DNA of 52,634 nucleotides from Microbacteriaceae bacterium (lineage in GTDB: Bacteria; Actinomycetota; Actinomycetes; Actinomycetales; Microbacteriaceae). A program made the translations under genes and the position numbers. Shown piece after piece: positions 42,761 to 51,042 of this stretch. The stretch's first letter is position 1. Each line of letters starts with the position of its first letter. The stretch spans positions 1-52,634 of the forward strand of contig JAIXXG010000019.1 of the NCBI GenBank assembly GCA_027490915.1, read 5' to 3'. Below the pieces are notes generated by a model that worked only from the letters and a program-made list of their open reading frames with translations, searched no databases and had not been told where the DNA came from.

Positions 42761-43623
42761 GCCGGAACCGACGCGAGCCGAGCGGTGTCGAGGCGGTAGA
42801 CCTCGATCGCGGTCCCGCTCCATACGCGAGCGGTCTCGTGCTCGGGATACTCCGCCAGAACCGAGCGCAATCCCTCTACGGCACGGCTGTAGCCGCCCGA
42901 GAGCTCGACGACCGGCCAGTCGCCGCCGAACATGAGTCGCTTCGGACCGAAGGTCTGCCACGCGAACTCCACGGCCTCGTGGAGATCGTCGATCGTCCAC
43001 GACCCGGGGTCAGAGCCTCCAGCGGTCAGGCCCGACAGCTTGGCGGTCACGTTCGGCGAAGCCGCGGCGGCCTCCATCGACCGCTTCCACCGAGACAGAT
43101 CGCCGCCCAGCGGGGGCTTCATCAGGTGGTCGAGGACGATCCGCGCGTCGGGATGAGCGTCGATGACGTCGAGGGCAGCGCTGAAGTGCTCCGGGGTGGT
43201 GCCGACCAGGTCGAGCGCCAGGCCCGCGGAAGCCACCCGTTCCACGCCATCGAGGAACTCGCGACGGCTCATCCACGCCCCGTCTGGCCGGTCGTGCGTC
43301 AGGTTTCGGATGCCGACGACAAGGGGGTCGGCGGCGAGCTCGCCGAGAGTCGGTTCTCCCTCCTCCGCGCGATGGAGCGGGACGAACGCGACGACACCGA
43401 CGATGCGCCGGTCGCTGGCGGCAACCGCGAGCATGTGCGCGGTGTCGCGCGCGTCATCGTCGGCCTGCACGAGGATCGAGGCAGAGACACCGACGTGGTC
43501 CGCGGCTCGCCGGAACTCGGCCTGCTCGAAGTCGCGATAGAGGATGCCCGCTTCCGGGGTCAGCCAGGCGTAGGGCGATTGCCCCAGGCTCCACACGTGC
43601 TGGTGGGCGTCGATCGTCATCAT
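42757..43623 (-). CDS. Amidohydrolase 2 family, L-fuconolactonase-like
   Basis: 288 residues. It begins MMTIDAHQHVWSLGQSPYAWLTPEAGILYRDF, with the HxH metal site and W-x-x-P/Y features of COG3618 lactonases. Other features are: ILVQADDDARDTAHMLAVAASDRRIVGVVAFVPLHR, ARIVLDHLMKPPLGGDLSRWKRSM, and a C-terminal LMFGGDWPVVELSGGY carrying the catalytic Asp. COG3618 members hydrolyse sugar-acid lactones (L-fuconolactone, L-rhamnonolactone) or pyrone dicarboxylates. ATG 43623 has a strong GGAGGAG 6 nt upstream; ATG 43620 is adjacent. The operator palindrome at 43676-43695 lies just upstream. Confidence 0.88.
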   Translation of the reverse strand: MMTIDAHQHVWSLGQSPYAWLTPEAGILYRDFEQAEFRRAADHVGVSASILVQADDDARDTAHMLAVAASDRRIVGVVAFVPLHRAEEGEPTLGELAADPLVVGIRNLTHDRPDGAWMSRREFLDGVERVASAGLALDLVGTTPEHFSAALDVIDAHPDARIVLDHLMKPPLGGDLSRWKRSMEAAAASPNVTAKLSGLTAGGSDPGSWTIDDLHEAVEFAWQTFGPKRLMFGGDWPVVELSGGYSRAVEGLRSVLAEYPEHETARVWSGTAIEVYRLDTARLASVPA

Positions 43624-43675
43624 GGCCGGCTCCTCCGCGCTGTCGCGCTGCCCACGATATCGGGGGCGGAGGCCG

Positions 43676-43695
43676 GTGGTCAAACGTTTGCGCGT
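43676..43695. promoter_or_regulatory. LacI-type operator overlapping the end of lacI-3
   Basis: GTGGTCAAACGTTTGCGCGT has a perfect 10-bp core CAAACGTTTG (43681-43690) centred on CG. It overlaps the lacI-3 stop codon and precedes the amidohydrolase-SDR pair. Its GTGGTCAA(A/T)CG half-site is also present at 47497-47516. Confidence 0.55.
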
Positions 43696-44717
43696 GCGGG
43701 TGCGTGCGGGTTCGGCGGACGCGTGGACTCCCGCTCGTGAAGCCGGGGTGCGGGCGAAGAAACGACGGTGTCGCTCACCGTGCCTGCTTCGATGAGCCCA
43801 CGCAGAGCGGTGACCGCGGCGGCACCCAGGGCGCCGAGAGGCATCTCGATCGTCGTGAGCGGGGGCCAGGTGTGCTGAGCCCCCGGTGCCTCGTGGATCG
43901 CGATGACCGACATGTCATCGGGAACGGCGACGCCTCGACTCCGGAGCTCTGTGAGGACTCCGAACGCAGCGTTGACGTTGGCTACCGCGATCGCGGTCGG
44001 GGGGATGCCTGCAGCGAGGAGATCGGCGACCGCAGCGGCGCCCTGTTCGACAGCGAACCCGCGCCGGGAGATGCGATGCTCGGGCAACGAGCCGCCGAGA
44101 CCCTGGAGCGCTGCCGAAAAGCCCTCCAGTCGCCGGGCGGAGTTCTCCGAGCCCGGGAGGCCGCCGGCGAAGGCGATGTCACGATGTCCCAGGCCCCAGA
44201 GGTGCTCCGCTGCCACTCGCCCGCCGGCCGCGTCGTCCAGGAGGACCGATCCCGACTCCCGGGGGTGGCTCGAGTTGACGAAGACCGCAGGAGTGGAGCC
44301 GCCGGTCAGGCTCGTGAGCGCGTCCGGGCTCAGCCCGTCACTCGCCTGGACGATGACCCCGTCGACTCTCCCTTCGTGGACCAGCCGAGGGATGGCGTCC
44401 GGGTTCGTCAGCAGCCCCTCCGCTCGGGCGAGGAGCGTCAGATAGCCCTGCCGTGCCGCTTCCTCCTCGACCGCGTCGAGCAGGTCGATGTAGATGGGGT
44501 TCGCGAGGTCGGGGAGCACCACGCCGATGACGTGCGTGCGGGAGTTCTTGAGGGCTCGTGCGGCGAAGTTCGCGCGGTACCCCAGTTGAACGGCGGCATC
44601 TCGGATGCGCTGACGAGTCTCGTCGGTCGCTCGCGTGTCGGGGGCATCATTGAGCACCCGGGAGACCATGGAGGTCGAGACGCCAGCCAGAGCTGCGACT
44701 TCGCGGAGCGTCGCCAT
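43680..44717 (-). CDS. LacI-family transcriptional regulator (lacI-3)
   Basis: 345 residues. HTH: TLREVAALAGVSTSMVSRVLNDAPDTRATDETRQRIRDAAVQLGY; the recognition helix STSMVS resembles that of PurR (STTTVS), whose operator core is also AAACGTTT. Effector domain: VIGVVLPDLANPIYIDLLDAVEEEAARQGYLTLLARA, GVIVQASDGL, LWGLGHRDIAFAGGLPGSENSARRLEGF. It sits between the CaiB-MaoC genes and the amidohydrolase-SDR pair and has candidate sites in front of both. ATG 44717 has TAGGCT (44724-44729) 6 nt upstream on the minus strand. Confidence 0.93.
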   Translation of the reverse strand: MATLREVAALAGVSTSMVSRVLNDAPDTRATDETRQRIRDAAVQLGYRANFAARALKNSRTHVIGVVLPDLANPIYIDLLDAVEEEAARQGYLTLLARAEGLLTNPDAIPRLVHEGRVDGVIVQASDGLSPDALTSLTGGSTPAVFVNSSHPRESGSVLLDDAAGGRVAAEHLWGLGHRDIAFAGGLPGSENSARRLEGFSAALQGLGGSLPEHRISRRGFAVEQGAAAVADLLAAGIPPTAIAVANVNAAFGVLTELRSRGVAVPDDMSVIAIHEAPGAQHTWPPLTTIEMPLGALGAAAVTALRGLIEAGTVSDTVVSSPAPRLHERESTRPPNPHAPARANV

Positions 44718-44723
44718 GGCGCA

Positions 44724-44729
44724 AGCCTA
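44724..44729 (-). promoter_or_regulatory. TAGGCT -10 hexamer containing the MaoC stop codon
   Basis: On the minus strand TAGGCT begins with the TAG stop of the MaoC gene (44729-44727) and ends 6 nt before ATG 44717 of lacI-3. A third example in this window of a stop codon built into the -10 of the next gene. Confidence 0.45.
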
Positions 44730-45188
44730 GGTCAGACCCGTTCCCCGCCGATTGACGATGTAGATGTGGACGAGCGAGAGCACCGTCGCACCATGCTGGT
44801 TGCGAGCCGTCACCAGCTCGTCGATGAAACCGACCTCGGTGTCTCGTCGGGGATGGGGCCTGATGTCGGTGATCTCGGCGGTCGCCGTGATGGTGTCGCC
44901 GATGAACACCGGTGCGATGAACCGGATGCGGTCATACCCGTAGCTCATGGACTCCGGGTTGATGTCACCCGCCGTCATTCCCACTGCCACCGAGAGGACG
45001 AGGGTGCCGTGGGCGATGCGCTGACCGGCCGGCTGGGTCGCCATCCACTCCGCGTCCATGTGGTGGGGATAGAAGTCTCCCGTCTGACCCGCGTGCAGGA
45101 TGATGTCCGCTTCGGTGATCGTGCGTCCTGTCGAGGTTCGAGACTCTCCGATCGTGTAGTCGTCGAGGTAGCGGGCCACTGTTCTCAT
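44727..45188 (-). CDS. MaoC-family (R)-hydratase-like dehydratase
   Basis: 153 residues, a single hot-dog domain. The catalytic dyad region is [18 protein letters not shown] (Asp and His), followed by [19 protein letters not shown] and [25 protein letters not shown], the MaoC overhang. It should hydrate or dehydrate an enoyl-CoA or similar thioester. Encoded with a CaiB-type CoA transferase, it implies a CoA-dependent branch for an acid. The ATG overlaps the solute-binding-fold gene by 4 nt. Confidence 0.92.
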   Translation of the reverse strand: MRTVARYLDDYTIGESRTSTGRTITEADIILHAGQTGDFYPHHMDAEWMATQPAGQRIAHGTLVLSVAVGMTAGDINPESMSYGYDRIRFIAPVFIGDTITATAEITDIRPHPRRDTEVGFIDELVTARNQHGATVLSLVHIYIVNRRGTGLT

Positions 45189-46315
45189 GCGGCGTCTCCT
45201 ATCAGGGGGGCGAGAGCGTCGAGCTCGCGGGCGAGGTCAGTGGCGCTCTTCCGCTCGACGATCGCTCGATGGATAGCCACGCTCGCCGCGTCCTGCAGAT
45301 CGATGAAGCGAGGATGACGGGGCCGGAGATAGGCGGATTCCAGGGTCGCCCGCGTGCTGCGGAAGAAGTCGAGCGTCGCCGCGTTCAGCGCGTCGTCCTC
45401 CCACGCGGCAGCGTGCCCGGGCTGACCGCCTCCGTCGAAGTAGGCGCCACTCTGCGTCTCGGCGGACGCGAGCCAGAAGGCATGGGCGATTGCCTCGGCC
45501 AGGTGGGAGCTCGACGCAGAGACGGCGATGCCCGCCCCGCCGAGCAGAGCGCCCTGGAGCCGTCCGTCGATCGTCGGGATGTCGTGGTAGCGGAGGCGAT
45601 GCCGCCGAAAGCCCTGCCGGCTGTAGTTCGAGTAGCCGAAGAGCAGGGGAGCGTAGATGGCAGGGGAGTCAGAGGCGAGGTCGTCAGCGACCTGGATGGG
45701 ATTGGACTCCGCGTGCCGGGGGTCGACGCACTCGGAAAGCCGGATGAGCAGGTCGAGAGCGAACTCGACGGCGTCGAGGGAGAGGAATGTGCCCGGTGAC
45801 TCCATCGCTGCTTCACCCCATCCCCCTGCCACCGTGATCAAGCTGGAGAAGGCATCGATGGGCTTGTACGGCCAGGCGACTCGGCCTTCCCGTGCCAGCT
45901 CGAGAACCCCATCCCAGTCCGTCGGCGGCACGGGGAGCTGATCGGGGCGCGATGCCGAGACCTGCGCGGCCGCGTCGGAGGCGAGCCCCCACTGCCTGTC
46001 CCGATACTGATAGCTCTCGAACGATCGACCGACGCTGCGGGATGCGAGCTCAGAGAGCGCTTCGTCGAAGCCCGCCCCGTCGAGCGGAGCGAGCAGGCCC
46101 TCCTCGGCAGCGTGCGGAACGTGCGGGTGGTCGATGACGAGCAGATCGTTCTCTCGGGCGAGCTGCTCGAGAGGCTGGTCGCCGAAGGCCTGGAGACTCC
46201 GGTAGCTCCAGACCACCTCGACGTCGGGCGCGACGGCTCGGTACGCCTTCGCGGCCTCAGCGACGCTGCCGAAGCCGCGGTCGTGCTCCCACGTCACCCC
46301 TCGCAGCGTGATCAT
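45185..46315 (-). CDS. Solute-binding-protein-fold protein lacking a signal peptide
   Basis: 376 residues. The body looks like a type I ABC solute-binding protein: [99 protein letters not shown] and [25 protein letters not shown]. It starts directly at [17 protein letters not shown] with no hydrophobic leader and no lipobox, and the 4-nt overlap with caiB fixes this start, so it should be cytoplasmic. There is no permease beside it. Role unknown: an intracellular ligand-binding subunit or carrier for the CaiB/MaoC pathway is an inference. Confidence 0.85.
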   Translation of the reverse strand: MITLRGVTWEHDRGFGSVAEAAKAYRAVAPDVEVVWSYRSLQAFGDQPLEQLARENDLLVIDHPHVPHAAEEGLLAPLDGAGFDEALSELASRSVGRSFESYQYRDRQWGLASDAAAQVSASRPDQLPVPPTDWDGVLELAREGRVAWPYKPIDAFSSLITVAGGWGEAAMESPGTFLSLDAVEFALDLLIRLSECVDPRHAESNPIQVADDLASDSPAIYAPLLFGYSNYSRQGFRRHRLRYHDIPTIDGRLQGALLGGAGIAVSASSSHLAEAIAHAFWLASAETQSGAYFDGGGQPGHAAAWEDDALNAATLDFFRSTRATLESAYLRPRHPRFIDLQDAASVAIHRAIVERKSATDLARELDALAPLIGDAA

Positions 46316-47478
46316 GCGTCGCCTCCGCGATCGAGTCCGAACTCGCTCTGCACCGAGAGCGAGTCCTCACCGAGCTTGGGCGCGGCCTTTGTGCTGGTCA
46401 GGCGTTCGCCGTCGACCCTGATGGGCGACCGCGTCGTCGTGATCGCGATCCCCCCTCTGACAACGGTCTGGGTCATGTCGATCGCCGCGAAGCCCTCTGA
46501 CTCCACGAGTTCATCCAGGGTCAAGACGGGCGCGCACCACACATCCGCGGCGTCGAGGATCGCGAGCCAGTGTGCAGTGGAGTTCTGCTTCAAGCGCTCG
46601 GAGAGATGTGCCTCGGCGGTATCGCGGTGCGTCCAGCCATCGTCGGGTCTGGTCAGGCGTTCGAGCTCGGGAATCTCGAGCAGTGCCCCGAGGCGGGGGA
46701 GCGGGTTCATCGCGAGCGCGAGGTATCCGTCTGCAGTGGGATACGTGCCGTACGGGGCGGCAAGGAACGCGTGGGCGGAACGGTCGCTGCCGCGTCGTAC
46801 GCTCAGCGTCGGGTCATTGAGCCGCGTGCTCAGCAGCTCGAACTGCAAGTCGAGCATGGACTCGAGGAGGCTCGACTCCACGAGTCCGCCTCGACCGGTG
46901 CGCTCCCTCCGCAGGAGGAGGGCGCAGACACCCTGTGCGATGTGGCAACTGAGGAGGTGGTCGGCGATCGACACGCCGACGGGCACCGGGCCGTCGTCCC
47001 CGGAGCCCGAGAGCCAGGGAAGACCGGAGATCGACTGCGCGAGGAGGTCTTGGCCGGGGCGGTCGCGCCACGGGCCCGAGTCGCCGTACCCGCTCGCGCT
47101 GGCGTAGACAATGCGCGGGTTGAGCTCGGCAACTGTGGCGTAGTCGAGTCCGATCCTCTCCATGACCCCGGGCCGGAAGTTCTGCACGATCACGTCGGCG
47201 CGCTCGACCAGTCGTTGCACGATGGCCAGGTCACGGGGGTTCTTGAGGTCGGCTGCGAGCGACTGCTTATTGCGGTTCATCGCGTGGAACGAGACCGAGT
47301 CGCCATCGATCCACCGGTTGCCGAACGCCAGCGTCCGGCCGATGTCCCCGGACTGCGGGCGCTCGATCTTGATGACTCTCGCCCCGAGGTCGGCCAAGCG
47401 AAGTGCCGCGACGGGACCAGCGAGAAACTGGCTGAAGTCCAGGACGAGGATTCCCTCGAGGGGCAGGTCGCCGGTCAT
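46312..47478 (-). CDS. CaiB/BaiF family CoA-transferase
   Basis: 388 residues. Class III CoA-transferase motifs: LPLEGILVLDFSQFLAGPVAALRLADLGARVIKIERPQSGDIGR, NRNKQSLAADLKNPRDLAIVQRLVERADVIVQNFRPGVMERIGLDY, the catalytic Asp in WRDRPGQDLLAQSISGLPWL, and VPVGVSIADHLLSCHIAQGVCALLLRRERTGRGGLVESSLLE. It transfers CoA between carboxylic acids. I chose ATG 47478 because GAGG lies 4 nt upstream and it begins the conserved core; ATGs 9-18 nt upstream are possible. First gene of the CaiB, binding-fold, MaoC, lacI-3 unit. Confidence 0.93.
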   Translation of the reverse strand: MTGDLPLEGILVLDFSQFLAGPVAALRLADLGARVIKIERPQSGDIGRTLAFGNRWIDGDSVSFHAMNRNKQSLAADLKNPRDLAIVQRLVERADVIVQNFRPGVMERIGLDYATVAELNPRIVYASASGYGDSGPWRDRPGQDLLAQSISGLPWLSGSGDDGPVPVGVSIADHLLSCHIAQGVCALLLRRERTGRGGLVESSLLESMLDLQFELLSTRLNDPTLSVRRGSDRSAHAFLAAPYGTYPTADGYLALAMNPLPRLGALLEIPELERLTRPDDGWTHRDTAEAHLSERLKQNSTAHWLAILDAADVWCAPVLTLDELVESEGFAAIDMTQTVVRGGIAITTTRSPIRVDGERLTSTKAAPKLGEDSLSVQSEFGLDRGGDA

Positions 47479-47496
47479 GGTGCCTCGCATCATTGG

Positions 47497-47520
47497 GTGA
47501 ACAATCGATTGACCACAGTA
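47497..47520 (-). promoter_or_regulatory. CaiB-operon promoter with LacI-type operator
   Basis: TACTGT (47520-47515, minus) is a plausible -10. Immediately downstream, 47497-47516 is a palindrome with a perfect core CAATCGATTG (47502-47511) flanked by GTG/CAC. The GTGGTCAATCG half-site repeats the GTGGTCAAACG half-site at 43676, pointing to lacI-3 as the common regulator. Confidence 0.55.
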
Positions 47521-47635
47521 GTGGAGATTCGCGACGAACGTGCAAAACATCGTCGAGACGCCCGGGAAAACCTTTGCTCTTTGAACCGCATCGTCGTACC
47601 GTGCGAGACGATCACTGCCGAGAGAAGAGGGTCAC

Positions 47636-48745
47636 ATGGCGATCACCTGGCCGGAGCGGCATCCGCACCCCGCCTACACCTTTGCGATGCCCAGCGTTCT
47701 ACGCCCGATCGTCGTGATCGGTGCGGGCGGGATCGTGCGGGACGCGCATCTTCCCGCTTATCGCCGCTACGGATTCCCCGTGCACGGGATCGTCAACCGC
47801 ACGCGCAGTCGCGCACAGGCCCTCGCCGACGAGTACGGCATCGAGCACGTCTACGACGATCTCGCAGAGGCCATCAGAAGCGCTCCATCTGACGCGGTGT
47901 TCGATATCGCACTGATGCCCGAGCAGTACGAAGCCACTCTGGCGGCTCTTCCTCGGGGATCGGGGGTCTTGATTCAGAAGCCGCTGGGTCACGACGGCGC
48001 GCAGGCCCGCAGGATCGTCGCGATCTGCCACGAGCGCGAGCTCGTCGCAGCGGTCAACACACAGCTTCGGTTCGCTCCCTATATCGAGCAGGCGCGACGT
48101 GCGATCGCCGAGGGCCAGATCGGAGAGCTCGTCGACGTCGAGATCCGCGTCACCGTCCGTCAACCCTGGGAGCTCTTTCCTCACGTCTTCGCATTGCCCC
48201 GCCTCGAGCTGAACATGCACAGCGTCCACCACCTCGACCTCGTGCGGTCGTTCCTCGGGGATCCCAGCGATGTGATGTGCGTCACGCTGCCGCACCCCGA
48301 GCGCCCCTACGCCAACTGTCGATCAACGATCCTGATGCGCTATCGCGAGCGGCCCGTGCGCGTCGTGGTGGCGACGAATAATGAGCATAACTTCGGGCCG
48401 ACCTACGAGGAGAGCTTCGTCAAGTTCGAGGGGACGAGCGGTGCGATCCGCGTGCAGCTGGGCCTCCTGCTCGACTACCCACGGGGCGGACAGGACACCT
48501 TGGAGATCGCCCGCCACGATCGCAGGGAGGCGGGGTGGCAGCCGTTGCCCTTCGAGGGTTCGTGGTTTCCCGACGCGTTTGCGGGTTCGATGAGTGCCTT
48601 GCAGCGCGCTCTGGCCGGGGACGTCAGCGGTCTTCCCACCTCCGTCGACGACGTACTGAGAACCATGGACGTGATCGATGCCGCACACCTCTCGAGCGAT
48701 TCGGGTGGAGTCGTTCCGGCCTACGACGGCGGGCGACGATCCTAA
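47636..48745 (+). CDS. Gfo/Idh/MocA-family oxidoreductase
   Basis: 369 residues. Rossmann motif: RPIVVIGAGGIVRDAHLPAYRRYGFPVHGIVNRTRSRAQALADEYG. The catalytic segment is GVLIQKPLGHDGAQARRI (Q-K-P). The second domain has the typical NTQLRFAPYIEQARRAIAEGQIGELVDVEIRV and a conserved LELNMHSVHHLDLVRSFLGDPSDV, with two histidines near the active site. ATG 47636 has AGAAGAGGG 4-8 nt upstream. It is divergent from caiB, so its regulation may share the region around 47500-47600. The substrate is presumably a sugar or sugar acid. Confidence 0.9.
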   Translation: MAITWPERHPHPAYTFAMPSVLRPIVVIGAGGIVRDAHLPAYRRYGFPVHGIVNRTRSRAQALADEYGIEHVYDDLAEAIRSAPSDAVFDIALMPEQYEATLAALPRGSGVLIQKPLGHDGAQARRIVAICHERELVAAVNTQLRFAPYIEQARRAIAEGQIGELVDVEIRVTVRQPWELFPHVFALPRLELNMHSVHHLDLVRSFLGDPSDVMCVTLPHPERPYANCRSTILMRYRERPVRVVVATNNEHNFGPTYEESFVKFEGTSGAIRVQLGLLLDYPRGGQDTLEIARHDRREAGWQPLPFEGSWFPDAFAGSMSALQRALAGDVSGLPTSVDDVLRTMDVIDAAHLSSDSGGVVPAYDGGRRS

Positions 48746-48801
48746 GCACAGCCCGCACGACAGGAGCCGCTCCGCGTTTCGAGGCACCCCCGCGGCGGTG
48801 G

Positions 48802-48807
48802 TAATGT
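48802..48807 (+). promoter_or_regulatory. -10 box of tRNA-Ala
   Basis: TAATGT lies 13 nt before the 5' end of the tRNA, a normal spacing. I see no convincing -35. Confidence 0.4.
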
Positions 48808-48820
48808 GGTCGAGCCGTAC

Positions 48821-48896
48821 GGGCCTGTGGCGCAGTTGGTAGCGCGCTTCGTTCGCAATGAAGAGGTCAGGGGTTCGAATCCCCTCAGGTCCACCA
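48821..48896 (+). tRNA. tRNA-Ala (anticodon CGC)
   Basis: 76 nt including encoded CCA. Acceptor GGGCCTG pairs with CAGGTCC and contains the G3-U70 wobble pair that identifies alanine tRNAs. The D arm is GCGC/GCGC, the anticodon stem is CTTCG/TGAAG, the anticodon CGC lies at 48854-48856, and the T arm is AGGGG-TTCGAAT-CCCCT, with discriminator A. It reads GCG codons, heavily used in this genome. Confidence 0.97.
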
Positions 48897-48936
48897 TCAC
48901 AACATTTTTGCTCCCCGGTGAGGGCGCCTCGAGGCC

Positions 48937-49449
48937 CTAGGTCCCTGAGGCTCCCGGTGTCAACTCAGACTCGATGTAGTCGCGGGTGGCGCGGCTCACC
49001 GCCCGGAGGTAGGCGATCACGGTCGCGCGCTGCTCCGCGTCGAGGTCGGCGGCGATCGCGTCAAGAGCGGCGAACAGGGGTTGCAACTCGCCGATGATCA
49101 TGCCGACCGAGTCGGCGTCGGCGTGCAACTCGACGCGGCGCCGGTCGAGGGCAGACCGTTCCCTCCGCACATGCCCAGCCGACTCGAGGCGGTCGACGAG
49201 TTCGGTCGCGGATGCGGGGGTGATGCCGAGGCGGCGCGCCAGCTCGTTCGGCCCGAGCGGCGCGGGCGCTGACATCAGATGCCCCATCGCGTCGTAGTCG
49301 GTCTGCTTCATGTGCAGGTGCCGGGCGAGAGCAGCATCGAGCTCGCCCGTGACGCGCGTCGCTTCGCGGAACGCCCACGAGACGTCATCCGCCGCCGTCA
49401 GCGCGCGCTCGGCGAGTTCCTCGGGGTCGGGGGTCCAGGTTTCGGCCAC
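48937..49449 (-). CDS. MarR-family transcriptional regulator
   Basis: 170 residues. Winged helix: MKQTDYDAMGHLMSAPAPLGPNELARRLGITPASATELVDRLESAGHVRRERSALDRRRVELHADADSV, including the D-R-R wing. N- and C-terminal helices form the dimer interface. MarR proteins are usually ligand-relieved repressors of a divergent transporter, here the MFS gene. The GTG at 49449 has TAGACT (49461-49456, minus) 6 nt upstream; that hexamer overlaps the MFS promoter. Confidence 0.93.
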   Translation of the reverse strand: MAETWTPDPEELAERALTAADDVSWAFREATRVTGELDAALARHLHMKQTDYDAMGHLMSAPAPLGPNELARRLGITPASATELVDRLESAGHVRRERSALDRRRVELHADADSVGMIIGELQPLFAALDAIAADLDAEQRATVIAYLRAVSRATRDYIESELTPGASGT

Positions 49450-49450
49450 C

Positions 49451-49479
49451 TTGACAGTCTAGACGACAGACAATACGTT
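49451..49479. promoter_or_regulatory. Interlocked MFS and MarR promoters
   Basis: On the plus strand TTGACA (49451-49456), a 17-nt spacer and TACGTT (49474-49479) form a near-ideal promoter for the MFS gene. On the minus strand TAGACT (49461-49456) is the -10 of the MarR gene. The 8-bp palindrome GTCTAGAC (49457-49464) lies in the spacer and covers both; it is a candidate MarR contact site. Confidence 0.6.
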
Positions 49480-49485
49480 TACCGA

Positions 49486-51039
49486 ATGACACGGAAAACG
49501 AATGAAAGGAACCCCATGTCGGAACTGTCAGCCCCTCGACTCCGGATGCTGCTCATCGCCCTGTGCGTCGCACTCGCTCTCGTGGTCGCCGGCAACTCTG
49601 CTCTCGCGATCGCCCTGCCCGACATCGCCGCCGACCTCGAGGCGACGCAGAGCGACTTGACCTGGATCATCGACGCCTATGCCCTGGCCTTCGCCGCACT
49701 CTTGTTGCCCGCCGGTATCGCGGCCGACCGCTTCGGTCGCCGCACGACGCTGACGGTGGGCCTGGTCGTCTTCGCGGTCGCCAATGTCGCCTCGGCCTTT
49801 GCCGCCGACCCCGAGACCTTCATCGCCTGGCGAGCCGTTGCCGGCGCGGGGGCTGCCGCCGTCTTCCCGGTCACGCTCTCCGCCCTCGTCGACGCCTACC
49901 CAGCCGAGCGCCGAGCGTTCGCCGTGGCCGTGTGGTCGGCCGTGAGCGCCGCCGGTGCGGTACTCGGAACCCTCGTGGCGGGTGGCCTGCTGGAGGTGCT
50001 GGAGTGGCCGAGTATCCAGTTGACCTTCGGCATCATGGGCGCCGCGCTCATCATTCCCACGCTGTGGCTCGTCGCCGAGAACCGCCGCCCCGGCCTCTCG
50101 CTCGACCCGTGGGGAGCGCTCTGGTCGGCAGTCGGTCTCGCCGCGCTGGTGTGGGCGATCATCGAGACCCCGAAGCTCGGATTCGCCGACCCGCTCGTGA
50201 TCGGTGCCTACCTGGTGGCGGTCGCGGCGCTGACGGCGTTCGTGGTGCACGAGCATCGCACGCGCGAGCCCGCCCTCGACGTGCGGCTCTTCCGGTCGCG
50301 CGGACTCAGCACCGGATCGCTGATCGTCTCGCTGCAGTTCTTTGCCTCTCTCGGGTTCTTCGTGATCTCGCCGCAGTACCTGCAGATCGTTCTCGAGCTG
50401 ACCCCGCTCGGGGCGGCCGTCGCCCTGCTCGCCGTCGCCGTCGGAGTCGGGCCGGGCACGGGAGTATCGACCGCGCTCATCCGGCGGTTCGGCCCGACGG
50501 TGCCGGGAACCCTCGGGCTCGCGGTCATGGCGGCGGGCTTCGCCCTCATGGCCGGGATGCTCGCCACGGGCGACCCGAATCTCTGGCTCGCCGGCCTCGG
50601 GGTCTTCGTGTTCGGCTTCGGGTTCGGCCTGGCCGTCACCCCGGGAACGGTGCTCATCATCGACGGCCTGCCCGCAGAGCGCCGCTCGGTCGCGAGCGCC
50701 GTCAACGACATCACGCGCGAGGTCGGCGGCGTCATCGGCATCGCGATTCTCGGCACGGTGCTCGCCGCGGTCTACACGGCGAGCCTCACGGTGCCCGACG
50801 GTCTGCCCGACGAACTGGTCGAGGTGGTCGAGGAGAGCGCGGGCGCGGGCCTCGCGATCGCGGAGGAGGCACCGTTCGGCGGCGACGAGCTGGCGGAGGA
50901 GGTGCGCTCGGCGTTCGAGCAGGGCACGGCGTCGACCCTCTGGGTGGCGGCCGGCGTGACCCTCGCCGGGGCCGCGCTCGTCGCCGTGCTCGGCCCGCGC
51001 GGGCGGCGGTCAGAGGATGCCGACCTCTCGGTTCACTGA
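49486..51039 (+). CDS. MFS transporter, DHA2-like (14 TM) efflux pump
   Basis: 517 residues from ATG 49486. Signature blocks: ALVVAGNSALAIALPDIAADLEATQSDLTWIIDAYALAFAALLLPAGIAADRFGRRTTLTVGL (motif A in the TM2-3 loop) and GAGAAAVFPVTLSALVDAYPAERRAFAVAVWSAVSAAGAVLGTLVAGGLLE (motif C region). About 14 helices; likely a proton-coupled drug or metabolite exporter. Start choice: ATG 49486 sits 6 nt after TACGTT (leaderless), while ATG 49516 has AAAGGA 5 nt upstream and begins MSELSAPRLRM. Both are plausible and could both be used. Confidence 0.93.
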   Translation: MTRKTNERNPMSELSAPRLRMLLIALCVALALVVAGNSALAIALPDIAADLEATQSDLTWIIDAYALAFAALLLPAGIAADRFGRRTTLTVGLVVFAVANVASAFAADPETFIAWRAVAGAGAAAVFPVTLSALVDAYPAERRAFAVAVWSAVSAAGAVLGTLVAGGLLEVLEWPSIQLTFGIMGAALIIPTLWLVAENRRPGLSLDPWGALWSAVGLAALVWAIIETPKLGFADPLVIGAYLVAVAALTAFVVHEHRTREPALDVRLFRSRGLSTGSLIVSLQFFASLGFFVISPQYLQIVLELTPLGAAVALLAVAVGVGPGTGVSTALIRRFGPTVPGTLGLAVMAAGFALMAGMLATGDPNLWLAGLGVFVFGFGFGLAVTPGTVLIIDGLPAERRSVASAVNDITREVGGVIGIAILGTVLAAVYTASLTVPDGLPDELVEVVEESAGAGLAIAEEAPFGGDELAEEVRSAFEQGTASTLWVAAGVTLAGAALVAVLGPRGRRSEDADLSVH

Positions 51040-51042
51040 CGA

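Noticed and set aside
43704-45317. A 537-codon plus-strand frame over lacI-3 and MaoC
   Set aside because: Both minus-strand genes have complete family motifs; the plus frame is a shadow.
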